Origin: Hypsibius dujardini
Taxonomy: Eukaryota; Tardigrada; Eutardigrada; Parachela; Hypsibiidae
NCBI GenBank assembly: GCA_001579985.1
Contig: LRSR01008197.1
Coordinates: forward strand, 1-22,866
Reading direction: 5' to 3'
DNA: 22,866 nt
This document shows, piece by piece, positions 10,490-19,613 of the stretch (position 1 is the first letter of the stretch; the number at the start of each line of letters is the position of its first letter). The notes beneath the pieces were generated by a model. The model ran no database searches and had not been told where the DNA came from. It was given only the letters and a program-made list of their open reading frames with translations. The position numbers and the translations under genes are program-made.

Positions 10490-10908
10490 CTACAGTCAAC
10501 GACAAGATTGAGTGTAATGGAGGGTCCAGGTTATGGGCAAAAGGGGCGGAGTAGGGGGTGGTTTTCATACAATCGTTCAATCAATCAATCATTCAACCAC
10601 CTGACCTGCAGCGGTTGCTTTGTTCCATTTTCCAACAGGAAAAAACTTCCGCAAAGCTCTGATGTGCAATTCTTGATCCACGAAGATGCACACCGGAGCT
10701 TTGAGAAAGTTTGTATGAGAGGATACCGGGCCGGTTGGCTGCCGTGATTGCAGCTGAGGGTTTTCGCACTGCACAATATATTCCGTTGGAAAATGGAACG
10801 AAGCAACTGCTGCAAGTCAGGTGGTTGATAGTTTGATTGTATGAAAACCGCCCCCCTTTGCCCATATCCTGGACCCTCCATTGTACTCAATCTTGTCCTT
10901 GACTGTAG
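10490..10908. mobile_element. Foldback element with about 120-150-bp inverted arms
   Basis: The left arm 10490-10636 and right arm 10785-10908 are reverse complements. The pairing runs from ctacagtcaa(c/g)gacaagattga through aatggagggtccagg, the ttttcatacaatc block and caaccacctgac, to gttccattttccaac. Extra ATCA units and an 11-bp insertion lengthen the left arm. A weaker inner palindrome (gcaaagctctgatgtgca versus tgcacaccggagctttg) continues toward the centre. It is non-coding, although several false ORFs cross it. Confidence 0.8.
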
Positions 10909-11016
10909 GTTGGATCCGTCTGTGCAGCATTCAGACGAATTACAATAACGGTGAGAGATGCAGCCAGCAAGTACAAGGACTGTGATTGCTTCGATTGATT
11001 GGCTGGTCAAAAATAC

Positions 11017-11126
11017 TACACACGTGACTGTCTCTGTCAAACCATCTAGCTCGGAAAGCATGTTATACGCCTCGTCCGAGCTAAATGGCTTAACTCGGCT
11101 AGCGTAGAATTATGGCCAAGTGTGTA
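11017..11126. mobile_element. Small MITE with TACACAC ends between ARPC1 and RPL34
   Basis: It begins tacacacgtg and ends caagtgtgta. Internally ccatctagctcgga (11042-11055) pairs with tccgagctaaatgg (11075-11088). The right end, read in reverse, resembles the left end of the 9773-9894 MITE through the cgctagccgagttaagccat segment. It lies about 150 bp past the RPL34 stop. Confidence 0.6.
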
Positions 11127-11277
11127 CTGCAATGGCGCTTCGTGATTGCTTTGCTGAGACGCTTTTTTTCCAGTCTGGAATCGATTCCATACAATTTCAT
11201 TTCGAAGCGCGATCTTCTGCTCAGATACCCAGTCATAACATGTCCGCACTCAGAAAAGGAAAAAGCTTCCCGGTTGT

Positions 11278-12019
11278 CTACGCCCGCTTGACGGTGCCTT
11301 CCTTCGCTTTGAGGACCCGTTGGACGATCTTCTGTTCCTCAATCAGGAAAGCGCGAATGATTCTAAACAAACAAAATGACAACAAATTTACATACAACAC
11401 TAAATCACACAAAATGGATTACGGTTGCAAATCCAACAAAGGACAGACGGACAGACGGACCGGTCAATCAATCAATCAATCAGAGCAGAATTGGATTGAT
11501 TGACTGATTGACTTCCGTTACTCCCTCAACCCAGACATACCTGGTACGAACGCAGAAATGGCAGCGGGATCCTCCATAGGTTCGAGTGACATGCTTCTGA
11601 CGCTTCGACACAGAGTGCAACTTCCTTGGGCGAGCACGGATCACCTGCAATCGAGGAATTATGCAATATGCCCAATTAATCAATCAATTAGTGAAAGTTG
11701 CTGTGATGAATTGATTGATTGAGGGACTGTTCAAACGGCAATAATCACGTCCAGGAAAAACATGACACTTACACCAGGCAAATCCCTTTTGCAGTCACCA
11801 CAGCGAGCCGGTGTGGCCAACTTCTTCAGGTAAATGTATGTAAGCCGACCACCGGGTGTCTTGACACTGTTCAACAGAAAAAGGTAAAAAGGAAAAAGGT
11901 AAAAAAAAAGTGGAATTCCTCCACTTCTTCCGTCAGACACAACGCGCAACTCACATCTTGTGCTTGTTCGACTGGGTAGAATACGGCAACCGCCGCCGGA
12001 GAGTGAGTCTTTGCACCAT
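11278..12019 (-). CDS. RPL34: Large ribosomal subunit protein eL34, 4 exons
   Basis: A structural protein of the cytosolic 60S ribosomal subunit. Minus-strand exons are 12019-11955, 11866-11773, 11644-11541 and 11362-11278. Introns are 88, 128 and 178 nt, GT..AG with consistent phases. The product is 115 residues against 117 in human. It starts MVQRLTLRRRLPYSTQSNKH, then VKTPGGRLTYIYLKKL, a first CGDC knuckle (44-47), RPRKLHSVSKRQKHVTRTYG, a second CHFC knuckle (81-84), and ends IIRAFLIEEQKIVQRVLKAK plus a short basic tail. The C-x2-C pairs are the zinc-binding ribbon expected in this family. An acceptor lies 34 nt upstream of the ATG, so there is a non-coding exon farther upstream or trans-splicing. 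Intron 3 carries an ATCA palindrome. Confidence 0.95.
11464..11513. repeat. ATCA/TGAT inverted microsatellite in RPL34 intron 3
   Basis: A gtcaatcaatcaatcaatca run is followed after about 14 bp by a tgattgactgattgac run, making a near-perfect hairpin within the 178-nt intron. Confidence 0.75.
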
Positions 12020-12193
12020 TCTTATTGTGGCTGTGTGACGAGATCTCCGAACTCTGAAAGAGGAGAAGAAACTTAAGGAGGTCTAAAAAAAGCTGAAAAC
12101 GAAAACGAAGTCCGAGGTCTCCGGACTCAGAAAAACGAACGGACTACGAAGCTTCCCGCGCAATGTGGCAAAGTTGGAGCGAATGGGCTTACC
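12020..12193 (-). promoter_or_regulatory. Probable RPL34 5' UTR exon boundary and 5' UTR intron
   Basis: On the minus strand a strong donor, gaag|gtaagc, has its GT at 12192-12191. A polypyrimidine acceptor, cttctcctctttcag, ends at 12054. Together they define a candidate 138-nt intron (12192-12054) that leaves a 34-nt untranslated stretch (12053-12020) before the ATG. The alternative is that the acceptor takes a trans-spliced leader. A 116-codon minus-strand ORF at 12433-12083 crosses the donor and is therefore probably leader sequence, not protein-coding. Confidence 0.45.
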
Positions 12194-12433
12194 TTCAGGA
12201 GCGAAAAATCTGACGAAGATTAGCTGAAGGATGAAGAAGATCGGCGATTTTTCACCAGACCGCGAAGGAAACTCGGAGAACCGACGAGCAAAAATTTCCT
12301 CACAGAAAACGTCGCATGGACGTTCAGACAGTTCAGCCCGCAGACCGGGAAAGTGAACGCAGTTGAACAAGGGCTCAATAGAATGACACGCCGCGGGGTG
12401 CAAATTTACCACCATCAGAATCACCTTCATCAT

Positions 12434-13903
12434 TTGACTGACTGTTTTTATTTATTTCTTTTTCCGCTTCAAGTTTTTAGGATAGTTTGGATTTAATAAT
12501 TGCAATTCCAAACTCCATTGACCAGCGGCTATATGGTACGCTTTTATCCATTCTTTCATTCTTCGTCACATGGCAATGTGGTCCAGGCGGCTCACCAGAG
12601 ACAAGCGCAAGTTCGCTGTGGGATTCCACCAGTGGCATTTTAGTCAGCTTCTCAGCTTTGCCGTGTGTTGTTGAACTCATTTGACATCTTCGATCTTCCG
12701 ATTGCGATTTCATAATGGGCCTTTCTTCATCTTGCTGTGTGACGCGCATTCTGGACGGCCAAATTAAATCACGTTTCTCAAGACGAAATTTGACGCTTGA
12801 ATCGCAAGTAATTGGCTCATTTGCCTCGACATCACACGCGTTTTGACCTTTTATTATTCTCGGATTGCAAGAGCAGCGCGGAGAGAAAATCGTGAAGAAA
12901 ACCACGTGACAAACAGCAGCGCGGAGGGAAAATCGTGAAGATAACCACGTGACAATCTTCACTGGGATTTTGTTAACAACACATTCCCTTTGTTTGTGTC
13001 CTCCTCAAGAATCAAAACGCTTGAAGAATTCCCCTGAAATCGTGCTCAAGGATTTTTCAGGGCGCTCTTTCAGCTGCTGGATAGAAAAATTCAGCATTCT
13101 TTCTGGGAATGATGCAGCTGAGGAGGGAATGCTTCATCAGCGCTCTCTTCAGCTGTTCTGCTGTTTTATTCCAACGCTGCATCAGACATCGAGCTCTCGT
13201 GCCGTTGTTTTAATTACCGATTTTTACTTGAATATCGCCGTGAGTGCCGTGAGTGAAAGACGTGAGTCCTGGCCAGGAGTTTTTTTCGTTTTTTTGGATG
13301 CAATTATTTTACCGCTACTCCGCTTGATTGATTGATTGATTGATTTGGATTGGGATTTTGCGTTAGTTTTTTCGCATTTCCATTCCGAATCGCAAATGTG
13401 GATGCTTCAGTTACTCTCTTCTCACTTGTTTAGTCCTGTCGCGCTAGAATTTCAATTGTGCTTTTTTAAAAGGCAAAAAGGCAAGCCATATTTCATTTAA
13501 ATAGCGCTGTACACAAACACATGTTCATAGACCGACCCTTAGGTTGATTGAATGTTTGATTGATTGTGGTGCAGTGATTGGAGATTGATAGCTTGATTGA
13601 TTGCTTGATTGCTTGAGTAATTACTCGTTGATTTAAGTGATTTTCTTTGATTTGTTTTTGTTGATTTTCTTATTTGATTGGTTTTATTGATTAGTTATTT
13701 CTTTCCTCATTGTGATTGAATATTGAATTTATCAGTCATAGTAAAATTCTGTCATGGCGTTTGTTCAGTTTCTCAAGTTTTTTTTCGCACTTTTCTTGCA
13801 TAATTGGAAGGACGGACAAGGAGGGGCAGTCTGAAGGGGGGCCGTTGACTCATCCGCCCGCGCATACGCTGCACGCACTGACAATTTTTCTGTTTATTTT
13901 CAG
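12434..13903. promoter_or_regulatory. Divergent upstream region between RPL34 and CK1
   Basis: About 1.5 kb separate the probable RPL34 leader from the CK1 leader acceptor. It holds a 43-bp tandem duplication with two CACGTG boxes, repeated gcgctctttcagctg-like blocks around 13058-13160, three GTGAGT candidates for a CK1 leader donor (13240, 13249, 13262), and TGAT microsatellites at 13323-13343 and 13530-13620. A 161-codon minus-strand ORF (12962-12477) covers the duplication but has no family signature. It is not called as a gene. Confidence 0.45.
12872..12957. promoter_or_regulatory. 43-bp tandem duplication carrying two CACGTG E-boxes
   Basis: Two adjacent 43-bp units (cagcgcggag at 12874 and again at 12917) each contain a perfect CACGTG, at 12903-12908 and 12946-12951. 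CACGTG is the canonical E-box for bHLH factors. Its function here is inferred from position only. Confidence 0.6.
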
Positions 13904-13971
13904 AGTCGTCTCCTCCTCCTCTGTTGTTGTGAGACAGCCGCGCGCGCGCGCGGTGGTGACAAGGCTCAGAG
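13904..13971 (+). promoter_or_regulatory. CK1 5' untranslated exon segment
   Basis: A strong acceptor, tttctgtttattttcag, ends at 13903, 68 nt upstream of the CK1 ATG. It implies a spliced or trans-spliced leader. The 68 nt include a (CG)7 run at 13939-13952, an alternating purine-pyrimidine stretch able to adopt Z-form DNA. Confidence 0.55.
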
Positions 13972-16900
13972 ATGTCAATTCCGGAGATACGGGTGGGAGG
14001 AAAGTACCGATTAGGACACAAGATTGGATCGGGATCATTCGGTGATATTTACTTAGGTAAGATGCATTATTGTGTCACCGGAAGTGCCGAAAAGTGTAGG
14101 AAGGCGTGCAAATTTGCAGATAAACAGGCAGGCTGGTAGGAAATCGGGCAGGTACATGTACAGACAGACACACAGACAGCCACACAGACAGCCACACAGA
14201 CACACAGACAGACAGACACACGGACAGACAGACAGACAGACAGACAAGCAGACAGACAGACAAATAGGCAGGCACACAGACAGACAGACAGACAGACAGA
14301 CACGCACGCACACATATAGACAGACAGATAGGCAGATAGGGAGACGGGGGTCAGGCAGTGACAGAGATAGAGATATTTGTCAAGGAAGCAATGCATTTGG
14401 GTTTAGTGTAATTGTCTGCCTCATTGCACTAAGTGACAGTCATTATAATTGCAGGCACGAACGTGACAAACGATGAGCAAGTGGCCATCAAGCTCGAATA
14501 CCATCGAACGAAACACCCTCAGCTGCATATTGAGAGCAAGTTCTATCGCATCATGCAGGGCGGAGGTTTGTTTGCGGATATTGTTCAGCGTGTTGGTTAC
14601 ATGTCTGTCTCTCTGTGCTCGCACACATGTACTCTCGATCCGAGCACAGTGTGTGACACTTTTGGTCATGTCCGTCAACACACAAATTCACTTTCGCCGT
14701 CTGCGCTTTAGTCGGCATACCGTCCGTTAAATGGTGCGGCGCCGAGGGCGACTACCACGTCCTGGTGATGGAGCTGCTTGGACCGAGTCTGGAGGATCTC
14801 TTCAACTTCTGCTCCCGCCGCTTCTCCCTCAAAACCGTCCTTCTACTGGCGGACCAATTGGTAAAGCGCGGATTGAGAAATGCCTATCGGAATCGGTGGA
14901 AACATGAGTGTGTCCTGTTTCTGACGCTGGATTTTTTGTTGATGGCCTTGTAGATCTCAAGGATCGAGTTCGTGCACGGCAAGAACTTCATCCATCGTGA
15001 TATAAAACCCGACAACTTTCTCATGGTAAGCATCGCCGCGAATCAAGAGAGAGACCTACTGACATGCACCCAGCCATACAGATCGAGGCAGCAGCAACAG
15101 CAGCCAGAATGTTCGATGTGTACTAGTGTCTTGCGGTGAAAAGCATATGCAAACAGGTAGACAGACGGACAGACAAACAGACAGACAGACAGGCAGACAG
15201 ACAGATAGACAGACAGACTGCCTGCAGGAAAGACTTGCAATTAGTTGTGTCAAGGACGGCGAGTAGGATGTAGTTTGTCGCAGTCAGAGACATTGAGACT
15301 CTTATACGTATAACTTAATAACCGGCAAATGATGTGGGATCGTTGTTTTAATTAAAAGTATCGATTCCGTTTCTCTTTTCCCTAGGGCCTAGGGAAGAAG
15401 GGCAACCTAGTGTACATCATCGACTTCGGCCTGGCGAAGAAGTTTCGCGACCCGCGGTCCCATCAGCACATTCCATACAGGGACAACAAGAACTTGACCG
15501 GCACGGCACGTTACGCTTCGATCAATACCCACAAGGGCATAGGTATACGACGTAGCTGACTCATTTCGCATATTGGCGCAATTCTGGAAGGGCGCAGACC
15601 GTCTGTCGGTTTGCCTGGATGCTTGGTCTAGCTTATGTCGGTCTGTCTGTTGGTTTGTGTGTGTGCCTGCCTGCCTGTCTACCTGCCGGCCTGCCTGTCT
15701 ACATGCCTGCGTGCCTGCCTGTCTACCTGCTGGCCTGTCTGTCTAACTGCCTGCATGCCTGTCTACCTGCCTGCCTGCCTGCCTGTCTACCTGCTGGCCT
15801 GTCTGTCTAACTGCCTGCCTGCCTGTTTACCTGCCTGCCTGGCTAGCTGTGTGTTTGTATGATTGTCTGATGTCAGTTGTTTCTTCCGTGGCCCCCTGTC
15901 TAATGTCCGTGTCTGCCGGACTGGTTTCTGTCTGTAGGTTTGTCTGAATGTCTGTATGCATGCCTTTCGGTCGATTTAAAGGTTTATCCGTATGGTTGTC
16001 TCGCGCCTCTGAATTTTCCAATAATAATCATCGATCGACGTTTGTTAATTAGTACCATGTTCTTGTGTTTCCATAGAGCAAAGCCGGCGTGACGATTTAG
16101 AGGCCCTCGGCTACGTGCTCATGTACTTCCAGCGCGGCTCCCTCCCGTGGCAGGGTCTGAAGGCCAACACGAAGCGACAAAAGTACGAGAAGATTAGCGA
16201 GAAAAAAATCGGCACCTCCATTCAGGATCTCTGCCAGGGATTTCCAGGTATGAAGGGCGAACATGGAGCTGTGCCAGCTGATGGGTGTCTGGGTGGATGG
16301 TTGTCTGGGTGTCTGGGTGGATGGTTGTCTGGGTGTCTGGATGGATGGTTGTCTGGGTGTCTGGATGGATGGTTGTCTGGGTGTCTGGATGGATGGTTGT
16401 CTGGGTGTCTGATGGATGGATGGATGGATGGATGGATGGGTGTCTGGGTGGATGGATGGATGTGTGTCTGGCTCTACTGACTAATCCTTGTGATTCCATG
16501 TGATCCGCTGCGATGATTATACTAGTCTTTGTTGTTTATTTTAGTGGAGTTCTCGCGTTACCTGGAGTACTGCAGGAACATCGAGTTCGACGGGAAGCCG
16601 GATTATATGTACCTGCGGCAGATGTTCCGATCGCTGCTCAACAAGCAAGGATTCGCGTATGATTACGTCTACGACTGGAATGCCAAAAACAACGTATGTT
16701 CCTGTCACAGTGACGTGTTTTGTCGTAATAAATTAGTATCTCTTTGCGTTCGCTCTATTCGTTGCGTGTATCTTCAGTCCACTCCTTTCTATCTCTAGTG
16801 TTCACTGCCCGTGGTAGTAGGTGGAATTTATCAAAGTGGATTTTATTGCTGTCCTTTCAGTCTCCCTTGTCTCGACTGGTCTGCTTGCTATCGCCTCGTG

Positions 16901-17067
16901 ACTTGCTAGTGTTTTCATTTTTCTGTTTAATGTGTCTGCCTCTCCCGATACTTGCCTTTGTCTTTACGCCTGGAGTTCACTAACTTTCTGTCTGTCTGAC
17001 TGTCTGTCTGTTTGATTGTCTGTCTGTTTGTCTGTCTGTCTGTTTGATTGTCTATCTGTCTGTCTGA

Positions 17068-17122
<55 letters not shown>

Positions 17123-17654
17123 ATTGTCTATCTGTCTGCCAGGTTGGTGGGCTCTCTGCCTGTCCTTCCTGTCTTGCACGGGGTTACTTGACGTTGTATG
17201 CCGCTTCCCACAGGGTGGAACCACTGCCATTCCCAACGGATCGCTCAATAAGAAAGACGAAATGCACGATGCCGCCTTGATGGACGGTCTGCGCTCGAAA
17301 CGGGAGCTGGATTCGCCGAAAAATGAGATGGGTCGTGAGTGCTTTTCACCCTTTCTCCGGCATGGTGATGTAGTCTCCCTCAGATTTTCATCGGTGATTC
17401 TCCGAAATATTTTAGCGTGGAAATTGCCGACACCGAGCACGTTCATGCCGTCCCCGCTCCTGCCGCACATTGCCTCCACCAAGACGTCCATGCAGGTGAA
17501 CCGGTCCCTCGGCAGTAGCCGCAATACCACCTCCAACAACACCCCCGTAACGTCTTCCCGTGGTCTCAGCCGGGCCGTCGCAGCCGCCATCATTCCCCAC
17601 CATGCACCGGCCGTGCCGAACCAATACTACTTCGGTGATCCGATGAAGCACTAA
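13972..17654 (+). CDS. CSNK1D-like: Casein kinase 1, delta/epsilon type, 9 coding exons
   Basis: An acidophilic Ser/Thr kinase acting in Wnt/Hedgehog signalling, circadian timing and trafficking in animals. Exons are 13972-14056, 14455-14565, 14712-14860, 14954-15025, 15386-15542, 16077-16247, 16545-16693, 17214-17334 and 17416-17654. All phases agree, giving 417 residues (human delta 415). Landmarks are the Gly loop GSGSFG (19-24), Lys41, HRDIKPDN with Asp131, DFG (152-154), [19 protein letters not shown] and LPWQGLK. The [19 protein letters not shown] and [18 protein letters not shown] segments favour delta/epsilon over alpha. Arg181 and Lys227 keep the phosphate-binding pocket. Lys189 replaces the Leu normally found in the HLGIEQ motif. 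The Ser/Thr/Asn-rich tail (about 299-417) is unlike vertebrate tails, as is usual. The end of exon 8 could be read at 17331 instead of 17334, changing one or two residues. Confidence 0.95.
14157..14310. repeat. CAGA tetranucleotide tract in CK1 intron 1
   Basis: About 150 bp of cagacaga/cacacaga repeats inside the 398-nt first intron. The transcript strand carries CAGA, whereas introns 5 and 7 of the same gene carry CTGT. Confidence 0.9.
15153..15221. repeat. CAGA tract in CK1 intron 4
   Basis: A 70-bp run of gacagaca-type units within the 360-nt intron 4, again CAGA on the transcript strand. Confidence 0.9.
15640..15850. repeat. CTGC/CTGT tract in CK1 intron 5
   Basis: A degenerate tetranucleotide tract with a recurring higher-order block (ctgtctacctgctggcctgt appears twice, near 15719 and 15784). 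It fills much of the 534-nt intron and is open in several frames. Confidence 0.9.
16283..16470. repeat. 24-bp minisatellite plus GGAT run in CK1 intron 6
   Basis: Five copies of gggtgtctgg(a/g)tggatggttgtct (starts 16283, 16307, 16331, 16355, 16379) are followed by a GGAT microsatellite. The unit length is a multiple of three, so false repetitive peptides of eight residues appear on both strands. Confidence 0.9.
16985..17140. repeat. CTGT tract in CK1 intron 7
   Basis: A fairly pure tctg run with interspersed gattgtct units in the 520-nt intron 7, ending about 75 bp before the exon 8 acceptor. Confidence 0.9.
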
Positions 17655-18435
17655 TCCCCCACCTCCCCCAGCAGCACCGACTGCTTGCTTTCCTTCTTCT
17701 CCGCACGAGAGAACGTGCCGCCAAAGAGACTCAATGATGCTGATGCTGATGATGATGCGCACTTTTCTCCTTCAGTGCAGCTCCGTTCGCGAGGTCTTCT
17801 CCTCCTCCTTCTCAGTTTGTTGGACGCTCAAACTCCCTCGCACCCACTTTTCGAATAAGTTGATTTCTGACTTCTGCACGCTGGACTGTTTATTTTCTCG
17901 ATTGATCTGACGCGGTTAAGACCTCTTTTCTCTTGACTTACTCACTCCACCTCCTCAACTCATTTTTCACTCTCTCCTCTCTGTCCCGTGCCATGGTTTT
18001 TGCAATATTTTTGTAGCGTCCTAGGGGCGACTGTTATTCATCTCTTTATTCGCTGCGGTATTCCTTGATCGTTCACCGTTCCTCTGGATCTGGAGATTTC
18101 TCCGACAACCTCGCTGTCGGAATTGCTCGTATACTCTTACTCTGCACCGTATGCTCGCGCCTATTCAGTTCCGTTCAGTTCACCGAATTACCACTGTAGG
18201 GAGAATTATACGGAACAGCACGACTGTACAATCAATCAATCGAGCACAATGAGTATGTTGTATGAAATGAGCCAATCAGAGAACAGTGAATCAGATTGAA
18301 CGTTCAATCGAGTGCAGGGCCATACCGAGGGAGGCGGGGCTTAGCTGTCCCTTGAGATCGCGAACATACGGTACGTAAGTACGTATGTACGTACGTACTC
18401 AGTACGTGAAACAGGCGACTGTTTTAGTTTGGCTT
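17655..18435. other. CK1 3' UTR and downstream region
   Basis: The sequence after the CK1 stop is pyrimidine-rich and contains no recognised gene. A canonical AATAAA was not seen in the first 500 bp. It includes an interspersed repeat at 18161-18236 and a palindromic GTAC microsatellite at 18369-18408. Confidence 0.4.
18161..18236. repeat. Short interspersed repeat, copy 1
   Basis: Matches 20581-20650 in the same orientation: ctattcagt(t/g)ccgttca, then caccgaatta(c/g)cactgtagg, atatacgga-like and tacaatcaa blocks. The second copy is bounded by gccgtgt...acacggc, suggesting a very small inverted-repeat element. Confidence 0.6.
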
Positions 18436-18748
18436 GCACATGGTCACAATTCTGGGTGGCAGACTTTAAGCCAAACGGGTGGTCCGAGTTCGAGCCGAAT
18501 TAAGTCACTGCGCGCATGCGCTCTTGACCACAGCTGACCATGCAGCCTTCACCCGATTGATCGATTGATTGAACTTATTTATTTTGTCGGAATTTAGAGC
18601 AGCTTGGTCAATCTAATTTTTCCGCTGAGCCGGGCATTTAAATCAAAGATTCAGGAGAAGGCAGTGGGAAGTTCTAGCTGAGAGTGGCTCAAACTCAGAC
18701 CACCCTATGGCTCGAACTCTGCCACCCAAAACTGTGGCCATGTGTGTA
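18436..18748. mobile_element. Interspersed element, copy B (MITE-like), downstream of CK1
   Basis: A 313-bp copy of the element in ARPC1 intron 4, in the opposite orientation and more complete. Its left end gcacatggtcacaattctgg and right end ccaaaactgtggccatgtgtg form imperfect terminal inverted repeats. The inverted homology continues into gtggtccgagttcgagcc versus ggctcaaactcagaccac. No coding capacity. Confidence 0.8.
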
Positions 18749-19344
18749 GTCAGAATATAATCTTTGTCAATAAATTTGTTATTATCTTCATTTTTATTGG
18801 TTTTCATGAAATTAAAATGTATACCTCATTGACTGGAAACAAATGGTGTTGTATTAGTACAAAAATAAAGTCCCATGGAACGGTGTTCATATTTCATCTC
18901 ACTTCCCATTCCTTGTAGCATGTAATCCATCAATCAACGCACACTTTAATGAGTTAGAAAACTAGAATTTTGATATTACTGTAGCGACGCGATTTTAAGG
19001 CGCGGCTATAGCCACGCCCCCTGGGCTGTTTGCCCACCACTTCGTCTGCATTGCGCTAGATATTTTACAATTCTGGAGCGCTCCTCTTTGCCTCATGGAT
19101 TGTTTCAGCGAGAATTTGCCGAAGAACGTGATGATGAAGATTTGTGACGATCACTAAGCATGTGAACCGTCGGTCAGTTGCTTGATTGAAGACCGAGGCG
19201 CATTTCGGTGGGTGGGTGGTTTTGTACGCACACTTGGGGCCATATATACGGAAAACGCAGTTTGCGTTGCGTCGTAGAATCGCGTCGCTTCATCGACGCG
19301 TGCATCCGTCTTCAACAAAGTTTGACCTGTCTTGTTTCGCTACG
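18749..19344. other. Intergenic region upstream of the small ORF and methyltransferase gene
   Basis: No gene was recognised. A GC-rich segment with the palindrome ggctatagcc lies near 19003-19012. A TATA-like tatata occurs at 19243-19248, about 100 nt upstream of the ATG at 19345, and could serve that ORF or the methyltransferase transcript. Confidence 0.35.
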
Positions 19345-19509
19345 ATGATTCGCGCAACATCTTTTCTTGCTCGAGTTGTCTTAGCGAAACGATCACTCAA
19401 CTCATCCGTCACTGCGCCACTAGTCACATCACAATGTACTTCCCCGCAGACGAATGACCTTGAACGCCACCTTGTAATTAAGTCCAAATTCTATGTTCAC
19501 CATGCCTGA
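19345..19509 (+). CDS. Possible small mitochondrial-type protein or upstream ORF, 54 residues
   Basis: The ATG at 19345 has A at -3. The peptide begins MIRATSFLARVVLAKRSLNS and has Arg/Lys, Ser and hydrophobic residues with no acidic residue for its first 40 or so positions, which fits a mitochondrial presequence. It ends at TGA 19507-19509, 104 nt before the methyltransferase ATG. A TATA-like box lies about 100 nt upstream. I do not recognise a family. It could equally be an upstream ORF in the methyltransferase leader, the first exon of a spliced gene, or chance. Confidence 0.3.
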   Translation: MIRATSFLARVVLAKRSLNSSVTAPLVTSQCTSPQTNDLERHLVIKSKFYVHHA

Positions 19510-19613
19510 AGTTGGCTTCATCGTGCACACAAGCCTTAACACATTCCAGAATTCAGTTTCGCGTCGCTCCTTTTACTCAGCGAACTTGCTTTTCTGAAGC
19601 ATAAACCGAAGAT

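Noticed and set aside
10268-11061. ORFs of 90-159 codons on both strands
   Set aside because: They cross the foldback element, and both arms give related peptides on opposite strands, as expected from inverted non-coding DNA.
12083-12433. 116-codon minus-strand ORF upstream of RPL34
   Set aside because: It contains the strong donor at 12192, which pairs with the RPL34 leader acceptor. It has no known domain. Leader sequence is the simpler reading.
12477-12962. 161-codon minus-strand ORF
   Set aside because: It covers the 43-bp E-box duplication and has no recognised domain or splice continuation. It could still be a lineage-specific exon, but the evidence is insufficient.
14053-14476. Arg/Gln/Thr-rich and Cys/Val-rich ORFs on both strands
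   Set aside because: CAGA tract of CK1 intron 1.
16115-16503. ORFs with eight-residue repeats on both strands, and a CRISPR-like appearance of regularly spaced units
   Set aside because: A 24-bp minisatellite with unit length divisible by three, inside CK1 intron 6. There are no unique spacers between repeats and the genome is eukaryotic.
16964-17593. 209-codon minus-strand ORF
   Set aside because: It is antisense to CK1 exons 8-9 and continues into the CTGT tract of intron 7. The plus strand is the conserved coding strand in phase with the kinase.
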